In this document: positions 46,501 through 55,903 of the stretch, piece after piece
Numbering within the stretch: position 1 is the stretch's first letter
Layout of the letters: every line of letters starts with the position of its first letter
The notes under the pieces: generated by a model
Database searches by the model: none
Told to the model about the DNA's origin: nothing
What the model saw: only the letters and a program-made list of their open reading frames with translations
Program-made: the position numbers and the translations under genes
NCBI RefSeq assembly: GCF_001541315.1
Contig: NZ_LMVK01000012.1
Coordinates: forward strand, 434,001 to 498,000
Direction of reading: 5' to 3'
DNA: 64,000 nt
From: Agrobacterium tumefaciens str. B6
GTDB lineage: Bacteria; Pseudomonadota; Alphaproteobacteria; Rhizobiales; Rhizobiaceae

Positions 46501-47112
46501 ATGCTGACCTTCCGTTCCGCCCGCGCTGAGGATGAAGACGCGCTCTACGCCATAAGCCTTGCCACCGGCGATGCCGGGCAGGATGCTACCCCGCTTTACA
46601 ATGATGGCCGCATGGTCGGGCACATCTATTCCGTGCCCTATCTGCATCTCTGGCCCGATGCCGTTTTTGTGGCTGAGGATGAGGAGGGTGTGTGCGGTTA
46701 TATCGTCGGCGCGCTCGATACGGCGGTGCACGAAGAGCGACTGGAGCGGGAATGGTGGCCGCATCTGCGCACTCTTTACCCCGATCCCGGCGGCGACCAG
46801 CAGACATGGGACGCCGATCAGCGCCGGGCCCAGTTCATCCACCATCCGCGCCGCACGCCCACCTGGCTCACCGATCCGTTTCCGGCCCATATTCACATGA
46901 ACCTGCTGCCGCGCACGCAGGGCAAGGGCGGCGGCACCCGGCTTCTGTCGCGCTGGCTCGATATGGCAAGACAGAACAATGTCTACGGCATCCACCTCGG
47001 CGCCAGCGAACGCAACCATGCGGGCATGCGCTTCTGGGAAACCCGCGGCTTCAAACGCCTCGAAAGCCACGAAACGCCCGGCAGCGTGTGGTTCGGCATG
47101 GCGCTGGAATAA
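46501..47112 (+). CDS. GNAT family N-acetyltransferase
   Basis: A 203-residue protein of the acetyl-CoA-dependent GNAT fold. It begins LTFRSARAEDEDALYAIS and has the acetyl-CoA-binding loop LPRTQGKGGGTRLLSRWLDMA, followed by GIHLGASERNHAGMRFWETRGF, the usual C-terminal motif. The length and the middle insertion resemble O-GlcNAcase-like acetyltransferases, but the acceptor is unknown. ATG 46501 was chosen by family start. Confidence 0.82.
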   Translation: MLTFRSARAEDEDALYAISLATGDAGQDATPLYNDGRMVGHIYSVPYLHLWPDAVFVAEDEEGVCGYIVGALDTAVHEERLEREWWPHLRTLYPDPGGDQQTWDADQRRAQFIHHPRRTPTWLTDPFPAHIHMNLLPRTQGKGGGTRLLSRWLDMARQNNVYGIHLGASERNHAGMRFWETRGFKRLESHETPGSVWFGMALE

Positions 47113-47266
47113 ACCGGCTGATTCCGCGGAGCATGGGTTCGGGATTGTTCACGTCGGCTACCCTTCATCCACAGGAACCTTCCGTCCATCCGCCCCGCCA
47201 CATTGTTCTTCCCTTCATGCTTTGTTAACCCGTTGAGAAGGCCTTTCAGAAAACGGGTAGGGAATC

Positions 47267-47911
47267 ATGCTGGCGACCGCAGAGGCGATTTCAGCCGACA
47301 GACCGGAAAAGCGCATCAAGGATCGCGCTCAGACCGAGAAGGCGATTTTTAACGCGGCGCGATCGCTGCTCGCCGAAGAGGGATTTCAGGGTTTCGGCAT
47401 CAACGCCGTCGCCCGCCGCGCCGGCTGCGACAAGCAGCTGATCTACCGTTATTTCGGCGGCCTCGATGGCTTGATCGAGGCGATCGGCGAGGATCTCGGC
47501 TCCTGGGTGAAGGATCGCATTCCCGAGGACACCGGCGGCATGTTTCTTTTGACCTATGGCGATCTCATGGAAAAGCTGGCGCTTTATTTCATGGATGCGC
47601 TGCGCAGCGATCCTCTCGTCTGCAAGATCATCGCCTGGGAAGTCTCTGACGGTTCACCGCAGGTGCGTCAGCTGGCCGAAGCCCGCGCCAAGTCGCTGGG
47701 CAAGTGGCTGGAGCGCATGCGTGGTTCGCTGGCGGCGCCGAAGGGCGTGGATACAGCGGCGGTCAATGCCGTGCTGTTCGCCGCCATCCAGCACCTCGTC
47801 ATCTCCGCTGCCACCAGCGGCCAGTTTGCCGGCGTGCCGCTCAAATCGGACCGGGACTGGGACAAGATCTCCACTGCCGTCAAAAGACTGGTGCGTGGCG
47901 TTTACGGCTGA
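47267..47911 (+). CDS. TetR/AcrR family transcriptional regulator
   Basis: A one-component regulator of 214 residues. The N-terminal helix-turn-helix at about residues 23-70 reads IFNAARSLLAEEGFQGFGINAVARRAGCDKQLIYRYFGG, and the rest is a ligand-binding domain with unknown inducer. No divergent partner gene is present, and the nearest genes are on the same strand. A half-matching CtrA site (TTCA-N7-TTAAC at 47214-47229) lies upstream. Confidence 0.9.
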   Translation: MLATAEAISADRPEKRIKDRAQTEKAIFNAARSLLAEEGFQGFGINAVARRAGCDKQLIYRYFGGLDGLIEAIGEDLGSWVKDRIPEDTGGMFLLTYGDLMEKLALYFMDALRSDPLVCKIIAWEVSDGSPQVRQLAEARAKSLGKWLERMRGSLAAPKGVDTAAVNAVLFAAIQHLVISAATSGQFAGVPLKSDRDWDKISTAVKRLVRGVYG

Positions 47912-48111
47912 ACCGGCTTCAGCAGGTGTAGGGCGGTCACGTTCAGGACCAGCGCGTTAAAGAAAAATCAGCCATGTTTTCACCCGGTCGGCAACCGCCC
48001 GGCGCATCCGGTCGTTCACGGGATCACATGCTTTTCCACATGCCGGCCGCCCGTCATTAACCATAATGACAGCTTTCATTTGCCTCGCCCGGGCTGCCGG
48101 TCCAGTGTGGA

Positions 48112-48127
48112 TTAATGAAATGTTAAC
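48112..48127 (+). promoter_or_regulatory. perfect CtrA binding site (TTAA-N7-TTAAC)
   Basis: TTAA at 48112-48115 and TTAAC at 48123-48127 are exactly 7 bases apart, matching the established CtrA box of alphaproteobacteria. It lies 33 bases before the GTG start of the next gene, where CtrA typically activates or blocks transcription. The preceding region also has TTAACC at 48057-48062 as a half-site. Confidence 0.65.
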
Positions 48128-48160
48128 CATGCGCAATGACTGCGCATAAGGGAGCCGCAA

Positions 48161-48322
48161 GTGAGCCGCTGGACAGCTTTAGGCGTCATGATGACGTTTT
48201 TTGTGATGCTGCCGTTGGATATCGACGTGCCGGCGCTGAACCTCTGCCTGATGGCCGTGGCGCGCTGGGCGGTGCTTGCCGGCTTTCCCGATGCGGTGTT
48301 GGCGCGGGGGCAGGTGGCATGA
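48161..48322 (+). CDS. 53-residue membrane protein behind a CtrA site
   Basis: GTG 48161 follows an AAGGGAG ribosome-binding site and encodes 53 residues, with hydrophobic stretches at about 6-19 and 24-42 and a short polar end. The reading frame ends in GTGGCATGA and shares 4 bases (ATGA) with the next gene, showing translational coupling. I do not recognise the family. The CtrA box just upstream suggests cell-cycle control of this pair. Confidence 0.7.
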   Translation: MSRWTALGVMMTFFVMLPLDIDVPALNLCLMAVARWAVLAGFPDAVLARGQVA

Positions 48323-48636
48323 AGTGGTTTCTGATACTCTGGGCCGGTCCCGTCGCATTGCTGGGCAGCTGGTACTGGCTTTCCTATTACGACATGAGCT
48401 TCGGCTTCTACATGCTGACGCGGCAGACCCATGATCTGGTGTTCGAGATATACGGCAATATTCTCGGCCTGCCGCCGGAAAGCCTGCCGCCGCTGGTGGC
48501 GCGCGCCATCGCGCTAGACAGTCTGATCGTTTTTGCGATTCTCGCATTCCGCAAGAGAAAGCAGATTGCCGCCTGGTGGCAGGGCCGTCAGTCGGCCGCG
48601 CGGGTGAGTGCGGAAAGCCTGTCCAGCGCGCCCTGA
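48319..48636 (+). CDS. DUF6105-type small membrane protein
   Basis: A 105-residue membrane protein with hydrophobic segments at about 3-22 and 64-78. The sequence [19 protein letters not shown] and [19 protein letters not shown] resembles the Rhizobiales DUF6105 family (name from memory). ATG 48319 overlaps the preceding stop codon. Its last 49 bases overlap the 3' end of ruvX on the other strand, an unusually compact convergent arrangement. Function unknown. Confidence 0.75.
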   Translation: MKWFLILWAGPVALLGSWYWLSYYDMSFGFYMLTRQTHDLVFEIYGNILGLPPESLPPLVARAIALDSLIVFAILAFRKRKQIAAWWQGRQSAARVSAESLSSAP

Positions 48637-49067
48637 AGAATGAAGCTCGCGGCGGCCGAATCGATACGTTCGGCCCGTTTGGCGCGTGAGACGTCCATTT
48701 CCAGCAATGCGCGCTCGGCCGCGACTGTTGAAAGCCGCTCATCCCAGAAGATGAAGGGCAGGGCGGTTTTTTCACCCATGGTGCGCACGAAGGCGCGCGT
48801 TGCCTGCACGCGGGGACCGGCCGAACCATCCATGTTCATGGGCAGGCCGATGATGAAGGCGGAAACTTTTTCCTTTTCGGCGAAGGCCAGCAGCACTTCC
48901 GCATCCTGCGTGAATTTCACCCGTTTGATGACCGGACGCGGCGTTGCAAAGCGCCGCGACAGGTCTGACATGGCAAGCCCGATGGTCTTTGTGCCGAGGT
49001 CGAGGCCGGCAATTGCCTGCGCGGGCTGAAGCGTCTGCGCCAGTTCCTCGATGGTGAGTATTGCCAT
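48588..49067 (-). CDS. ruvX: Holliday junction resolvase-like protein RuvX (YqgF)
   Basis: An RNase H-fold protein, 159 residues, involved in processing of the 16S rRNA 5' end and possibly DNA junctions. Acidic-site motifs [32 protein letters not shown] and [14 protein letters not shown] are intact, and the C-terminal [14 protein letters not shown] is typical. It overlaps the 3' end of the DUF6105 gene and is 14 bases downstream of the phnA-like gene. Confidence 0.94.
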   Translation of the reverse strand: MAILTIEELAQTLQPAQAIAGLDLGTKTIGLAMSDLSRRFATPRPVIKRVKFTQDAEVLLAFAEKEKVSAFIIGLPMNMDGSAGPRVQATRAFVRTMGEKTALPFIFWDERLSTVAAERALLEMDVSRAKRAERIDSAAASFILQGALDRLSALTRAAD

Positions 49068-49081
49068 GTCGCGCGCTGTCC

Positions 49082-49384
49082 TTACCGTTTGCGGACGAAT
49101 TCAGTGCGTAGCACCAGACCCTTGACCGCATCATGCCTGCAATCGATCTCTTCCGGATTGTCTGTCAGGCGGATCGACTTGATTACGGTGCCCTGCTTGA
49201 TGACCGTGTTGGTGCCCTTGACCTTCAAATCCTTGATCAGGGTGACGGAATCGCCATCTTCAAGCACATTGCCCGCCGCATCGCGTACTTCATTCGCACG
49301 CGCCGCTTCTGCAGCCAGTTCGGAGGCCGGTCGCCATTCACCGGTCGCCTCGTCATACACGTACTCGTCATCATTTGCGGCCAT
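49082..49384 (-). CDS. phnA: PhnA (YjdM) family protein
   Basis: A 100-residue protein matching the C-terminal PhnA domain: [34 protein letters not shown] and the ending [17 protein letters not shown]. The usual N-terminal zinc ribbon is missing; instead residues 1-30 are acidic ([19 protein letters not shown]). Despite the name, its part in phosphonate use is unproven. ATG 49384 was chosen; a much longer open frame upstream is antisense to the hydrolase gene. Confidence 0.83.
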   Translation of the reverse strand: MAANDDEYVYDEATGEWRPASELAAEAARANEVRDAAGNVLEDGDSVTLIKDLKVKGTNTVIKQGTVIKSIRLTDNPEEIDCRHDAVKGLVLRTEFVRKR

Positions 49385-49468
49385 GGTCGCCTCTCTTAAA
49401 TATTGGTAGTGCGGTTGTTCAGGCCGTCCTATGTCATAATATACCGGTAATACAAAGGAGAACTTCCC

Positions 49469-50173
49469 ATGAAAATCACCTGGCTCGGCCATTCCGCCTT
49501 CCGCCTCGAAAACGGTAGCGCGAAGATCCTCATCGATCCGTTCTTCACCGGCAACCCCGGTTTTGCCGGACAGGATGGGAAGTCGGCGGCCGAAGGCATC
49601 ACTCATATTCTCCTGACCCACGGCCATGGCGACCATGTCGGCGATACCGTTCAGCTTGCGCGCGAGACGGGTGCAACCGTACTGGCCAATGCCGATCTTG
49701 CCGCATGGCTTTCCGCCAAGGGTGTCGCGAAGGTCGATATGGGTAATACCGGCGGCACGGTGCATTTTGACGGTTTTTCCGTCACCTTCACCAATGCACT
49801 GCATTCCTCCGCCCAGATCACCGAGGATGGCGTCTCCCATTCGCTCGGCAGTGCCAATGGCCTGATGCTGCATTTCGAAGACGGTCCGGCCGTTTATCAC
49901 ATGGGCGATACCGACATCTTTTCCGACATGAAGCTGATCAATGAACTGCACCAGCCGGATATCGGCCTCGTGCCGATTGGTGACCGCTTCACCATGGGCG
50001 GAGCCGTCGCGGCGCTTGCCTGCCAGCGCTTCTTCAAGTTCGAGAATGTCATTCCCTGCCACTATGGTTCCTTCCCGATCATCGACCAGACGCCGGAGAA
50101 GTTCGTGACCGGCATGGAGGGGTCGGAAGCCCGTGTCCACACGCCTAAGGCGGGCGATACGCTGTCCTTCTGA
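49469..50173 (+). CDS. UPF0173 metal-dependent hydrolase (metallo-beta-lactamase fold)
   Basis: A 234-residue protein of the metallo-beta-lactamase superfamily. The metal motif [10 protein letters not shown] is at about residues 50-59, and further ligands are in [11 protein letters not shown] and in PCHYGSFP. The start [14 protein letters not shown] is the family hallmark. An AGGAGAA ribosome-binding site precedes ATG 49469. The substrate is unknown. It is divergent from the phnA-like gene and precedes gatC by 125 bases. Confidence 0.93.
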   Translation: MKITWLGHSAFRLENGSAKILIDPFFTGNPGFAGQDGKSAAEGITHILLTHGHGDHVGDTVQLARETGATVLANADLAAWLSAKGVAKVDMGNTGGTVHFDGFSVTFTNALHSSAQITEDGVSHSLGSANGLMLHFEDGPAVYHMGDTDIFSDMKLINELHQPDIGLVPIGDRFTMGGAVAALACQRFFKFENVIPCHYGSFPIIDQTPEKFVTGMEGSEARVHTPKAGDTLSF

Positions 50174-50239
50174 CGTTTTGCTCAGGCATGTCGTGACCGC
50201 AAAAGCACCTCACACTTTGACGCGACATGCTTTCTACCG

Positions 50240-50287
50240 TTGCGAATGGCGGACATGGTGATTATAGCGGGTAGGAAAATTCCTACC
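50240..50287 (+). promoter_or_regulatory. gatCA promoter with an inverted repeat at the start site
   Basis: TTGCGA (50240-50245), a 17-base spacer and TATAGC (50263-50268) form a reasonable promoter, with the start near 50275. GGTAGGAA-AA-TTCCTACC (50270-50287) covers the start site and lies just before the gatC ribosome-binding site. It may be an operator, or a hairpin at the 5' end of the mRNA. Confidence 0.5.
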
Positions 50288-50298
50288 GGAGTAGAACC

Positions 50299-50586
50299 AT
50301 GTCCGTCGATCTCGCCACCGTAAAGCGCGTTGCGCGCCTTGCCCGTATCGCCGTCAGCGAAGAAGAAGCACAGAATATGCTCGGCCAGCTGAACGGCATA
50401 CTCGGTTTCGTGGAGCAGCTTTCGGAAGTGAATGTCGACGGCGTCGAGCCGATGACATCAGTCACCCCGGTGGAGATGAAAAAACGTGCCGACGTGGTGA
50501 CCGACGGCAACAAGGCGGAAGACATTGTCGCCAATGCGCCCGCGACCGACCGGGACTTCTTCATGGTCCCGAAAGTGGTCGAATAA
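50299..50586 (+). CDS. gatC: Asp-tRNA(Asn)/Glu-tRNA(Gln) amidotransferase subunit C
   Basis: A small structural subunit that holds GatA and GatB together, 95 residues. It has the family features [21 protein letters not shown] and [21 protein letters not shown]. The GatCAB complex converts misacylated Glu-tRNA-Gln, and in some species Asp-tRNA-Asn, to the correct amide form. gatA follows after 55 bases. Confidence 0.96.
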   Translation: MSVDLATVKRVARLARIAVSEEEAQNMLGQLNGILGFVEQLSEVNVDGVEPMTSVTPVEMKKRADVVTDGNKAEDIVANAPATDRDFFMVPKVVE

Positions 50587-50641
50587 TCCGACCGCCGTTT
50601 GCCGCCCGATTTTTCCAAGATTTCGAAAGCCGTTGCCGACC

Positions 50642-52123
50642 ATGACCGACCTGACGAGCCTGACCATTGCCGAAGCCCGCGAAAAGCTGAAGGCGAAAGA
50701 GTTTTCCGCCCTTGAGCTGACCGACGCCTATCTCTCCGCCATCGACGCGGCGAACGGCGCGCTGAACGCCTATGTCGTAACCACGCCTGAAAAGGCGCGT
50801 GACATGGCGAAAGCCTCCGATGGCCGTATCGCGTCCGGTTCGGCTGGCGAGCTGGAAGGCGTTCCGCTTGGTGTGAAGGACCTTTTCGCCACCCGTGACA
50901 TCCACACGCAGGCGTGTTCGCATGTTCTCGATGGCTTCAAGCCGAAATATGAATCCACCGTTACCCAGAATCTCTGGGATCAGGGCGCCGTCATGCTCGG
51001 CAAGCTCAACATGGACGAATTCGCCATGGGCTCGTCCAACGAAAGCTCCTGGTACGGTCCGGCCATCAATCCCTGGCGCGCCAATGGTTCCGAGCAGAAG
51101 CTCGTGCCCGGCGGTTCCTCCGGCGGTTCGGCCGCTGCCGTGGCCGCGCATCTCTGCGCCGGCGCCACCGCAACCGACACGGGCGGCTCCATTCGCCAGC
51201 CGGCAGCCTTTACCGGCACCGTTGGCATCAAGCCCACCTATGGCCGTTGCTCACGCTTCGGCATCGTTGCCTATGCCTCCTCGCTCGATCAGGCCGGCCC
51301 GATCGCCCGTGACGTGCGCGACGCCGCTATCCTGTTGAAGACCATGGCAAGCGTTGACGCCAAGGATACGACCTCGGTCGACCTGCCGGTGCCGGATTAC
51401 GAAAAGGCCATCGGCCAGTCGCTGAAGGGCCTGAAGATCGGTATCCCCAGGGAATACCGCGTTGACGGCATGCCGGAAGAAATCGAAAAGCTCTGGGCCA
51501 AGGGCGTGGAATGGCTGCGCGATGCCGGCGCCGAGGTTGTCGATATCTCGCTACCGCATACCAAATACGCGCTGCCTGCCTATTACATCGTCGCACCGGC
51601 GGAAGCCTCTTCCAACCTCGCCCGTTATGACGGCGTGCGTTACGGCCTGCGCGTCGACGGCAAGGACATTGCCGACATGTACGAAAAGAGCCGCGCCGCC
51701 GGTTTCGGCAAGGAAGTGCAGCGCCGCATCATGGTCGGCACCTATGTGCTGTCGGCCGGTTATTACGACGCCTATTACCTGAAGGCGCAGAAGGTTCGCA
51801 CGCTGATCAAGCGTGACTTCGAAAACGTCTTCCACGAAGGCGTCGACGCCATTCTGGCGCCGATCACCCCGTCCTCCGCCTTCGCAGTCGGCGACGAGGA
51901 ACTCGCCTCCGATCCGGTGAAGATGTATCTGCAGGACGTTTTCACCATCACCGTCAACATGGCCGGCCTTCCCGGCCTTTCGGTTCCGGCCGGCCTTGAC
52001 GGCAAGGGCCTGCCGCTTGGCCTGCAGCTCATCGGCAAGCCATTCGAGGAAGAAACGTTGTTCAAGACGGCGCACGCCATCGAGCAGGCCGCCGGCAAGT
52101 TTACCCCCGCCAAGTGGTGGTAA
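50642..52123 (+). CDS. gatA: Asp-tRNA(Asn)/Glu-tRNA(Gln) amidotransferase subunit A
   Basis: The glutaminase subunit that releases ammonia for tRNA amidation, 493 residues. The amidase triad is complete: Lys79 (GVKD), cis-Ser159 (GGSSGGS) and nucleophile Ser183 ([11 protein letters not shown]). ATG 50642 is the family start, although the frame opens within gatC. The last 10 bases overlap the next GNAT gene if its GTG start is right. gatB lies 2 kb downstream. Confidence 0.97.
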   Translation: MTDLTSLTIAEAREKLKAKEFSALELTDAYLSAIDAANGALNAYVVTTPEKARDMAKASDGRIASGSAGELEGVPLGVKDLFATRDIHTQACSHVLDGFKPKYESTVTQNLWDQGAVMLGKLNMDEFAMGSSNESSWYGPAINPWRANGSEQKLVPGGSSGGSAAAVAAHLCAGATATDTGGSIRQPAAFTGTVGIKPTYGRCSRFGIVAYASSLDQAGPIARDVRDAAILLKTMASVDAKDTTSVDLPVPDYEKAIGQSLKGLKIGIPREYRVDGMPEEIEKLWAKGVEWLRDAGAEVVDISLPHTKYALPAYYIVAPAEASSNLARYDGVRYGLRVDGKDIADMYEKSRAAGFGKEVQRRIMVGTYVLSAGYYDAYYLKAQKVRTLIKRDFENVFHEGVDAILAPITPSSAFAVGDEELASDPVKMYLQDVFTITVNMAGLPGLSVPAGLDGKGLPLGLQLIGKPFEEETLFKTAHAIEQAAGKFTPAKWW

Positions 52124-52611
52124 GCGGCCTCAAGCTTAGACAGATGAACGAAGCCGATCGCCATGCGGTCGGCTTTGTCGGTTTTGCCGCCTGGCGTTCC
52201 GGCGAGGCCTTCGACGACAGCTATCTCGATCCTGATGTCATCGAGCGGGTGAGTAGCGAATTCGAGAGTTTCGCCAAGTCTCCGACTGGTGACGTCGTCG
52301 TCGCTGAGATGGAAGGCGTGATTGCCGGCTGGGGCGCATGCGATGTGGCGCCGCATCACATTTCCGATCTCTGGGTGGACCCGAACTGGCAGGGCAAGGG
52401 GATCGGCAAAGCCCTGATCCTTCATTTTCTAGACAGGATGCGCGCGCAAGGCCTGCCGCTAGCCACCATCGACACCCATGCCAGAAATCGCGCCGCTATC
52501 GGTCTTTACGAGCGTTGCGGATTTGAGATCGTCTGGCGCGGCATGGAATGGTCCGACATCATGAAAGTCGAGCTTGAAAAGGTGAAGCTCGAGCGCAGGC
52601 TCTCGCCATAA
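52114..52611 (+). CDS. GNAT family N-acetyltransferase
   Basis: An acetyltransferase-fold protein of about 165 residues. The first strand is [17 protein letters not shown], the acetyl-CoA loop is [22 protein letters not shown], and the C-terminal motif is [17 protein letters not shown] 52114 or 52117 is needed to include the first strand; ATG 52144 would cut it. The start overlaps gatA, so the gene is probably cotranscribed with gatCA. The acceptor is not known. Confidence 0.85.
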   Translation: MVVSGLKLRQMNEADRHAVGFVGFAAWRSGEAFDDSYLDPDVIERVSSEFESFAKSPTGDVVVAEMEGVIAGWGACDVAPHHISDLWVDPNWQGKGIGKALILHFLDRMRAQGLPLATIDTHARNRAAIGLYERCGFEIVWRGMEWSDIMKVELEKVKLERRLSP

Positions 52612-52680
52612 CCCGCTTTTACGGCCGCAGCTGATTCTCGGCGAAATGCCGGGCGACAGCGCTGCCGCCGCCCGGTCGAT

Positions 52681-52938
52681 TTATCTGTTGTCCAGCTCAC
52701 CCCGCACGAGTTCCAGCCCGCGCGTGGTGATGAGGTAGGGCTTGCCGCCCGAGGAGGCGATGGCTCTCTTCCGTTTCAGCTTGCGGAAGGTGAGGAGATT
52801 GAGGCCGCTGAAAATCCAGCCATCACGCGTATAAAGCGCGAGTTTTTCGATTTTGTGGGCGTCATCTCGAACGAGTTCAATTCTGCCGCCCTGGGCGAGC
52901 AGGTGAAGAATGCGCTGTTCGGCGCGGGAAATGTCCAT
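52681..52938 (-). CDS. YjhX-type protein (UPF0386), possible toxin
   Basis: An 85-residue protein that matches YjhX in its start (MDISRAEQRILHLLAQGGRIE), in LLTFRKLKRKRAI and in PYLITTRGLELVRGELDNR. YjhX is listed as a toxin in E. coli on limited evidence. ATG 52938 was chosen by family start. No partner antitoxin gene lies beside it. It is one of four genes between gatA and gatB. Confidence 0.85.
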   Translation of the reverse strand: MDISRAEQRILHLLAQGGRIELVRDDAHKIEKLALYTRDGWIFSGLNLLTFRKLKRKRAIASSGGKPYLITTRGLELVRGELDNR

Positions 52939-53212
52939 TTTTGGAAGTCCGGTCGGCGTCATATAGACGCGTGAAAACAAATCCGGGTGCCATTAAGGCA
53001 TCCGGCTCGGTTTCAGCATGGCCCGGCGCGCAATAAACTTGCGGGCAGGGCCTTTACCGGGACTCCGATTGAGCGAACATAAAAACTCCGTTCTTGCTCC
53101 TTTTGGGTAGCGGGCGAACCCGGCGCGGTCAAGTCCCGCCAGGCGTGAGAAAACCATGCTGGTCGAATCGCGCTGGCAATGGTTTAATTTCAACGGCCAT
53201 GGAGGGTGCGGC

Positions 53213-53722
53213 TTGATCGTCATTCGCAATGCGCATGAGCAGGAAGCGGAGGTTCTGGCGGCCATCGGCCTCAGGGCATGGCGACAGGCAACCGCAGCTC
53301 TCGGCATCACCCCGACCCTTTACGACAATGCGGCCAGCGCCTTTTCCAATTTTACCCGCTCGTCATGGCTGGCAATCAGGGTGGCGGAATTCGGTGGCTC
53401 GGTTGCGGGCTGGGCGGCGCGCGAACATTTTGACGAGACGATTTCCGATTTCTGGATCGATCCGGATTTTCAGCGCCGGCGGGTCGGCAGTCGTCTGCTG
53501 GGTGATGTGGAAAGGCTGATAGAGGACAGGGGGTTCGAGACCATCCGGCTTGAAACCCACGCCCAGAACGAACCGGCCGTCGCCTTTTTCCGCCACCATG
53601 GCTATAGCGTCCGCTGGCTCTCCGTTTCCTATGCGCCAAAGCTCGATCGCGAAGTGCAGTCGGTAGGCCTGCAGAAGCAATTGGCGGAGGTTGAGAGTGG
53701 TCTTTATGGGCCGGCTTTCTGA
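53213..53722 (+). CDS. GNAT family N-acetyltransferase
   Basis: An acetyltransferase-fold protein of about 169 residues. The core FWIDPDFQRRRVGSRLLGDVERLIED is the acetyl-CoA loop and NEPAVAFFRHHGYSV the C-terminal motif. I prefer TTG 53213 because GGAGGG lies 8 bases upstream and the first strand (IVIRNAHEQEAEVL) starts there. ATG 53156 in the same frame would add 19 residues with no family match. The acceptor is unknown. The last 19 bases overlap the DUF1294 gene on the other strand. Confidence 0.82.
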   Translation: MIVIRNAHEQEAEVLAAIGLRAWRQATAALGITPTLYDNAASAFSNFTRSSWLAIRVAEFGGSVAGWAAREHFDETISDFWIDPDFQRRRVGSRLLGDVERLIEDRGFETIRLETHAQNEPAVAFFRHHGYSVRWLSVSYAPKLDREVQSVGLQKQLAEVESGLYGPAF

Positions 53723-54036
53723 GAGAGAGTTTGCAGAGCATCCACCAGCCGCATCGGCCAGTCTGGCATGATGGCAAGCGATGCGATAAGGCCCACCTGC
53801 AATATCACGATTGATATCAGGATGCTGCGGAAGGGTTCCTTACGTGTTTTATGCCGCAGCAGGCGTTGTGCCGAGATCGCACCCAAGCTGCCGCCAATGA
53901 GCGCAAGCGATAACAGCGTGCTTTCCCGGATACGCCATTCGCCATTCCTCGCCGCTTGCTTGTCCCACCAATAGACAAGAAAGACGAAAAGATTGAAGGC
54001 GATATAGGCCGTGAAGCAGAGAGCGATCGTCACCAT
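53704..54036 (-). CDS. DUF1294 family membrane protein
   Basis: A 110-residue inner-membrane protein with three hydrophobic segments. The family motif FLVYWWDKQAARNGEWRIRESTLL with GGSLGAISAQRLLRHKTRKEPFR is clear. Function unknown; in some proteins this domain is fused to a cold-shock domain, which is absent here. It is convergent with the upstream GNAT and divergent from gatB. Confidence 0.88.
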   Translation of the reverse strand: MVTIALCFTAYIAFNLFVFLVYWWDKQAARNGEWRIRESTLLSLALIGGSLGAISAQRLLRHKTRKEPFRSILISIVILQVGLIASLAIMPDWPMRLVDALQTLSQKAGP

Positions 54037-54187
54037 GGCGTGAATTGAAACCGGGAAGCGTAAAAAACGCGTATCCGGTATGGGCTAAAATCCCGGGCCT
54101 GGCGTGACAGGGTGCAAGATGTCTTGCGCCCGCGCTCCATTTGTTCTACCCACCAAGGCCAAAGAACCCGTATATCGTGAGCTTCAG

Positions 54188-55693
54188 ATGACCCTTGTAG
54201 ACGTGCGCACCCCCGACCCGAAACGCTTCATTCCCGGCGCCACCGGCGATTGGGAAATCGTGATCGGCATGGAGGTGCATGCGCAGGTTCTCTCCAATTC
54301 CAAGCTGTTTTCCGGTGCATCGACCACCTTCGGCAATGCGCCAAACTCCAACGTGTCGCTGGTGGATGCCGCCATGCCCGGCATGTTGCCCGTCATCAAC
54401 GAGGAATGCGTCAAGCAGGCGGTGCGTACCGGTTTCGGCCTGAAGGCGAAGATCAACAACCGTTCGATCTTCGACCGTAAGAACTACTTCTATCCGGACC
54501 TGCCGCAGGGCTACCAGATTTCGCAGTTCAAAGATCCGATCATCGGTGAGGGCACTATCACCATTTCGCTCGGTCCGGACCGTCAGGGCAATTTCGAGGA
54601 TATCGAGATCGGCATCGAGCGTCTGCATCTGGAGCAGGACGCCGGCAAGTCCATGCACGACCAGCATCCGACCATGTCCTTCGTGGACCTGAACCGTTCG
54701 GGCGTGGCGCTGATGGAAATCGTTTCCAAGCCGGACATGCGCTCGTCGGATGAGGCCAAGGCCTATCTGACCAAGCTGCGCTCGATCGTGCGTTATCTCG
54801 GCACCTGCGACGGCAACATGGATGAAGGCTCGATGCGCGCCGACGTCAACGTTTCCGTGCGTCGCCCCGGCGAAGGTTTCGGCACGCGCTGCGAAATCAA
54901 GAACGTCAACTCCATCCGTTTCGTTGGTCAGGCCATCGAATATGAGGCGCGTCGCCAGGTCGCCATTCTGGAAGACGGCGGCTCCATCGATCAGGAAACC
55001 CGCCTGTTCGATCCAGGCAAGGGCGAGACACGTTCGATGCGCTCCAAGGAAGACGCGCATGATTACCGCTATTTCCCCGATCCGGACCTGCTGCCGCTGG
55101 AATTCGACGATGCTTTCGTCGAGGCGCTGAAGGTCGATCTGCCGGAGCTTCCCGACGACAAGAAGGCGCGCTTCGTGGCCGATCTTGGCCTGTCGGTCTA
55201 TGACGCCTCGATCCTCGTTTCGGAGAAGGCGATCGCCGATTATTACGAGGCCGTCGCCGCCGGCCGCGATGCGAAGGCTGCCGCCAACTGGGTCATCAAC
55301 GACCTGCTCGGCGCCCTCAATAAGTTCGGCAAGGATATCGAGACGACGCCGGTTTCGCCGGAACAGCTCGGCGGCATCATCGATCTCATCAAGTCTGAGA
55401 CCATTTCCGGCAAGATCGCCAAGGACCTGTTCGAAATCGTCTGGAACGAGGGCGGCAACCCGGCGGAAATCGTCGAGGCGCGCGGCATGAAGCAGGTGAC
55501 GGATACCGGCGCCATCGAAAAGGCCGTGGACGAGATTATCGCCGCCAACCCGGATCAGGTTGAAAAGGTCAAGGCGAAGCCGACGCTCGCCGGCTGGTTC
55601 GTCGGCCAGGTCATGAAGGCCACGGGCGGCAAGGCCAACCCGCAGGCGGTGCAGGCACTGGTGAAGGCCAAGCTCGGCATCGAGGAAGAGTAA
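54188..55693 (+). CDS. gatB: Asp-tRNA(Asn)/Glu-tRNA(Gln) amidotransferase subunit B
   Basis: The tRNA-binding kinase/transamidase subunit of GatCAB, 501 residues. The N-terminal cradle domain has [22 protein letters not shown] and [20 protein letters not shown], and the C-terminal YqeY-like domain ends in [23 protein letters not shown] 54188 ([14 protein letters not shown]) is the family start. It is separated from gatCA by four unrelated genes, so it needs its own promoter. Confidence 0.97.
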   Translation: MTLVDVRTPDPKRFIPGATGDWEIVIGMEVHAQVLSNSKLFSGASTTFGNAPNSNVSLVDAAMPGMLPVINEECVKQAVRTGFGLKAKINNRSIFDRKNYFYPDLPQGYQISQFKDPIIGEGTITISLGPDRQGNFEDIEIGIERLHLEQDAGKSMHDQHPTMSFVDLNRSGVALMEIVSKPDMRSSDEAKAYLTKLRSIVRYLGTCDGNMDEGSMRADVNVSVRRPGEGFGTRCEIKNVNSIRFVGQAIEYEARRQVAILEDGGSIDQETRLFDPGKGETRSMRSKEDAHDYRYFPDPDLLPLEFDDAFVEALKVDLPELPDDKKARFVADLGLSVYDASILVSEKAIADYYEAVAAGRDAKAAANWVINDLLGALNKFGKDIETTPVSPEQLGGIIDLIKSETISGKIAKDLFEIVWNEGGNPAEIVEARGMKQVTDTGAIEKAVDEIIAANPDQVEKVKAKPTLAGWFVGQVMKATGGKANPQAVQALVKAKLGIEEE

Positions 55694-55744
55694 GCGAAAG
55701 CTGCTTCCTGCCGGTAGGAGGCATCGAGGCACAAAGCTCTCCTT

Positions 55745-55828
55745 CGTCATCCTCGGCCTGTCCCGAGGATCTAGATACCCACAAGGCCAAACGTGCTCAG
55801 ATCCTCGGGACAAGCCCGAGGATCACGT
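55745..55828. repeat. paired inverted palindromic repeats (REP-like)
   Basis: GTCATCCTCGGCCTGTCCC continuing to GAGGATC (55746-55771) is followed after a short spacer by a near-perfect reverse copy from GATCCTCGGGACAAGCCCGA to GGATCACG (55800-55827). Each arm is itself palindromic. The CATCCTCGGGCTTG core is shared with the 15.6-kb element. It lies between gatB and a GNAT gene. Confidence 0.75.
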
Positions 55829-55903
55829 CGAGAGTGCGGGAGGCTCGACATATATCTGCCGGGATCAACGCCCGGCTTTTCTGTTTCAAGACGGAGCCCA
55901 AAC

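Noticed and set aside
47214..47229. CtrA site before the TetR gene
   Set aside because: TTCA-N7-TTAAC has one mismatch in a short motif and is not strong enough to call by itself.
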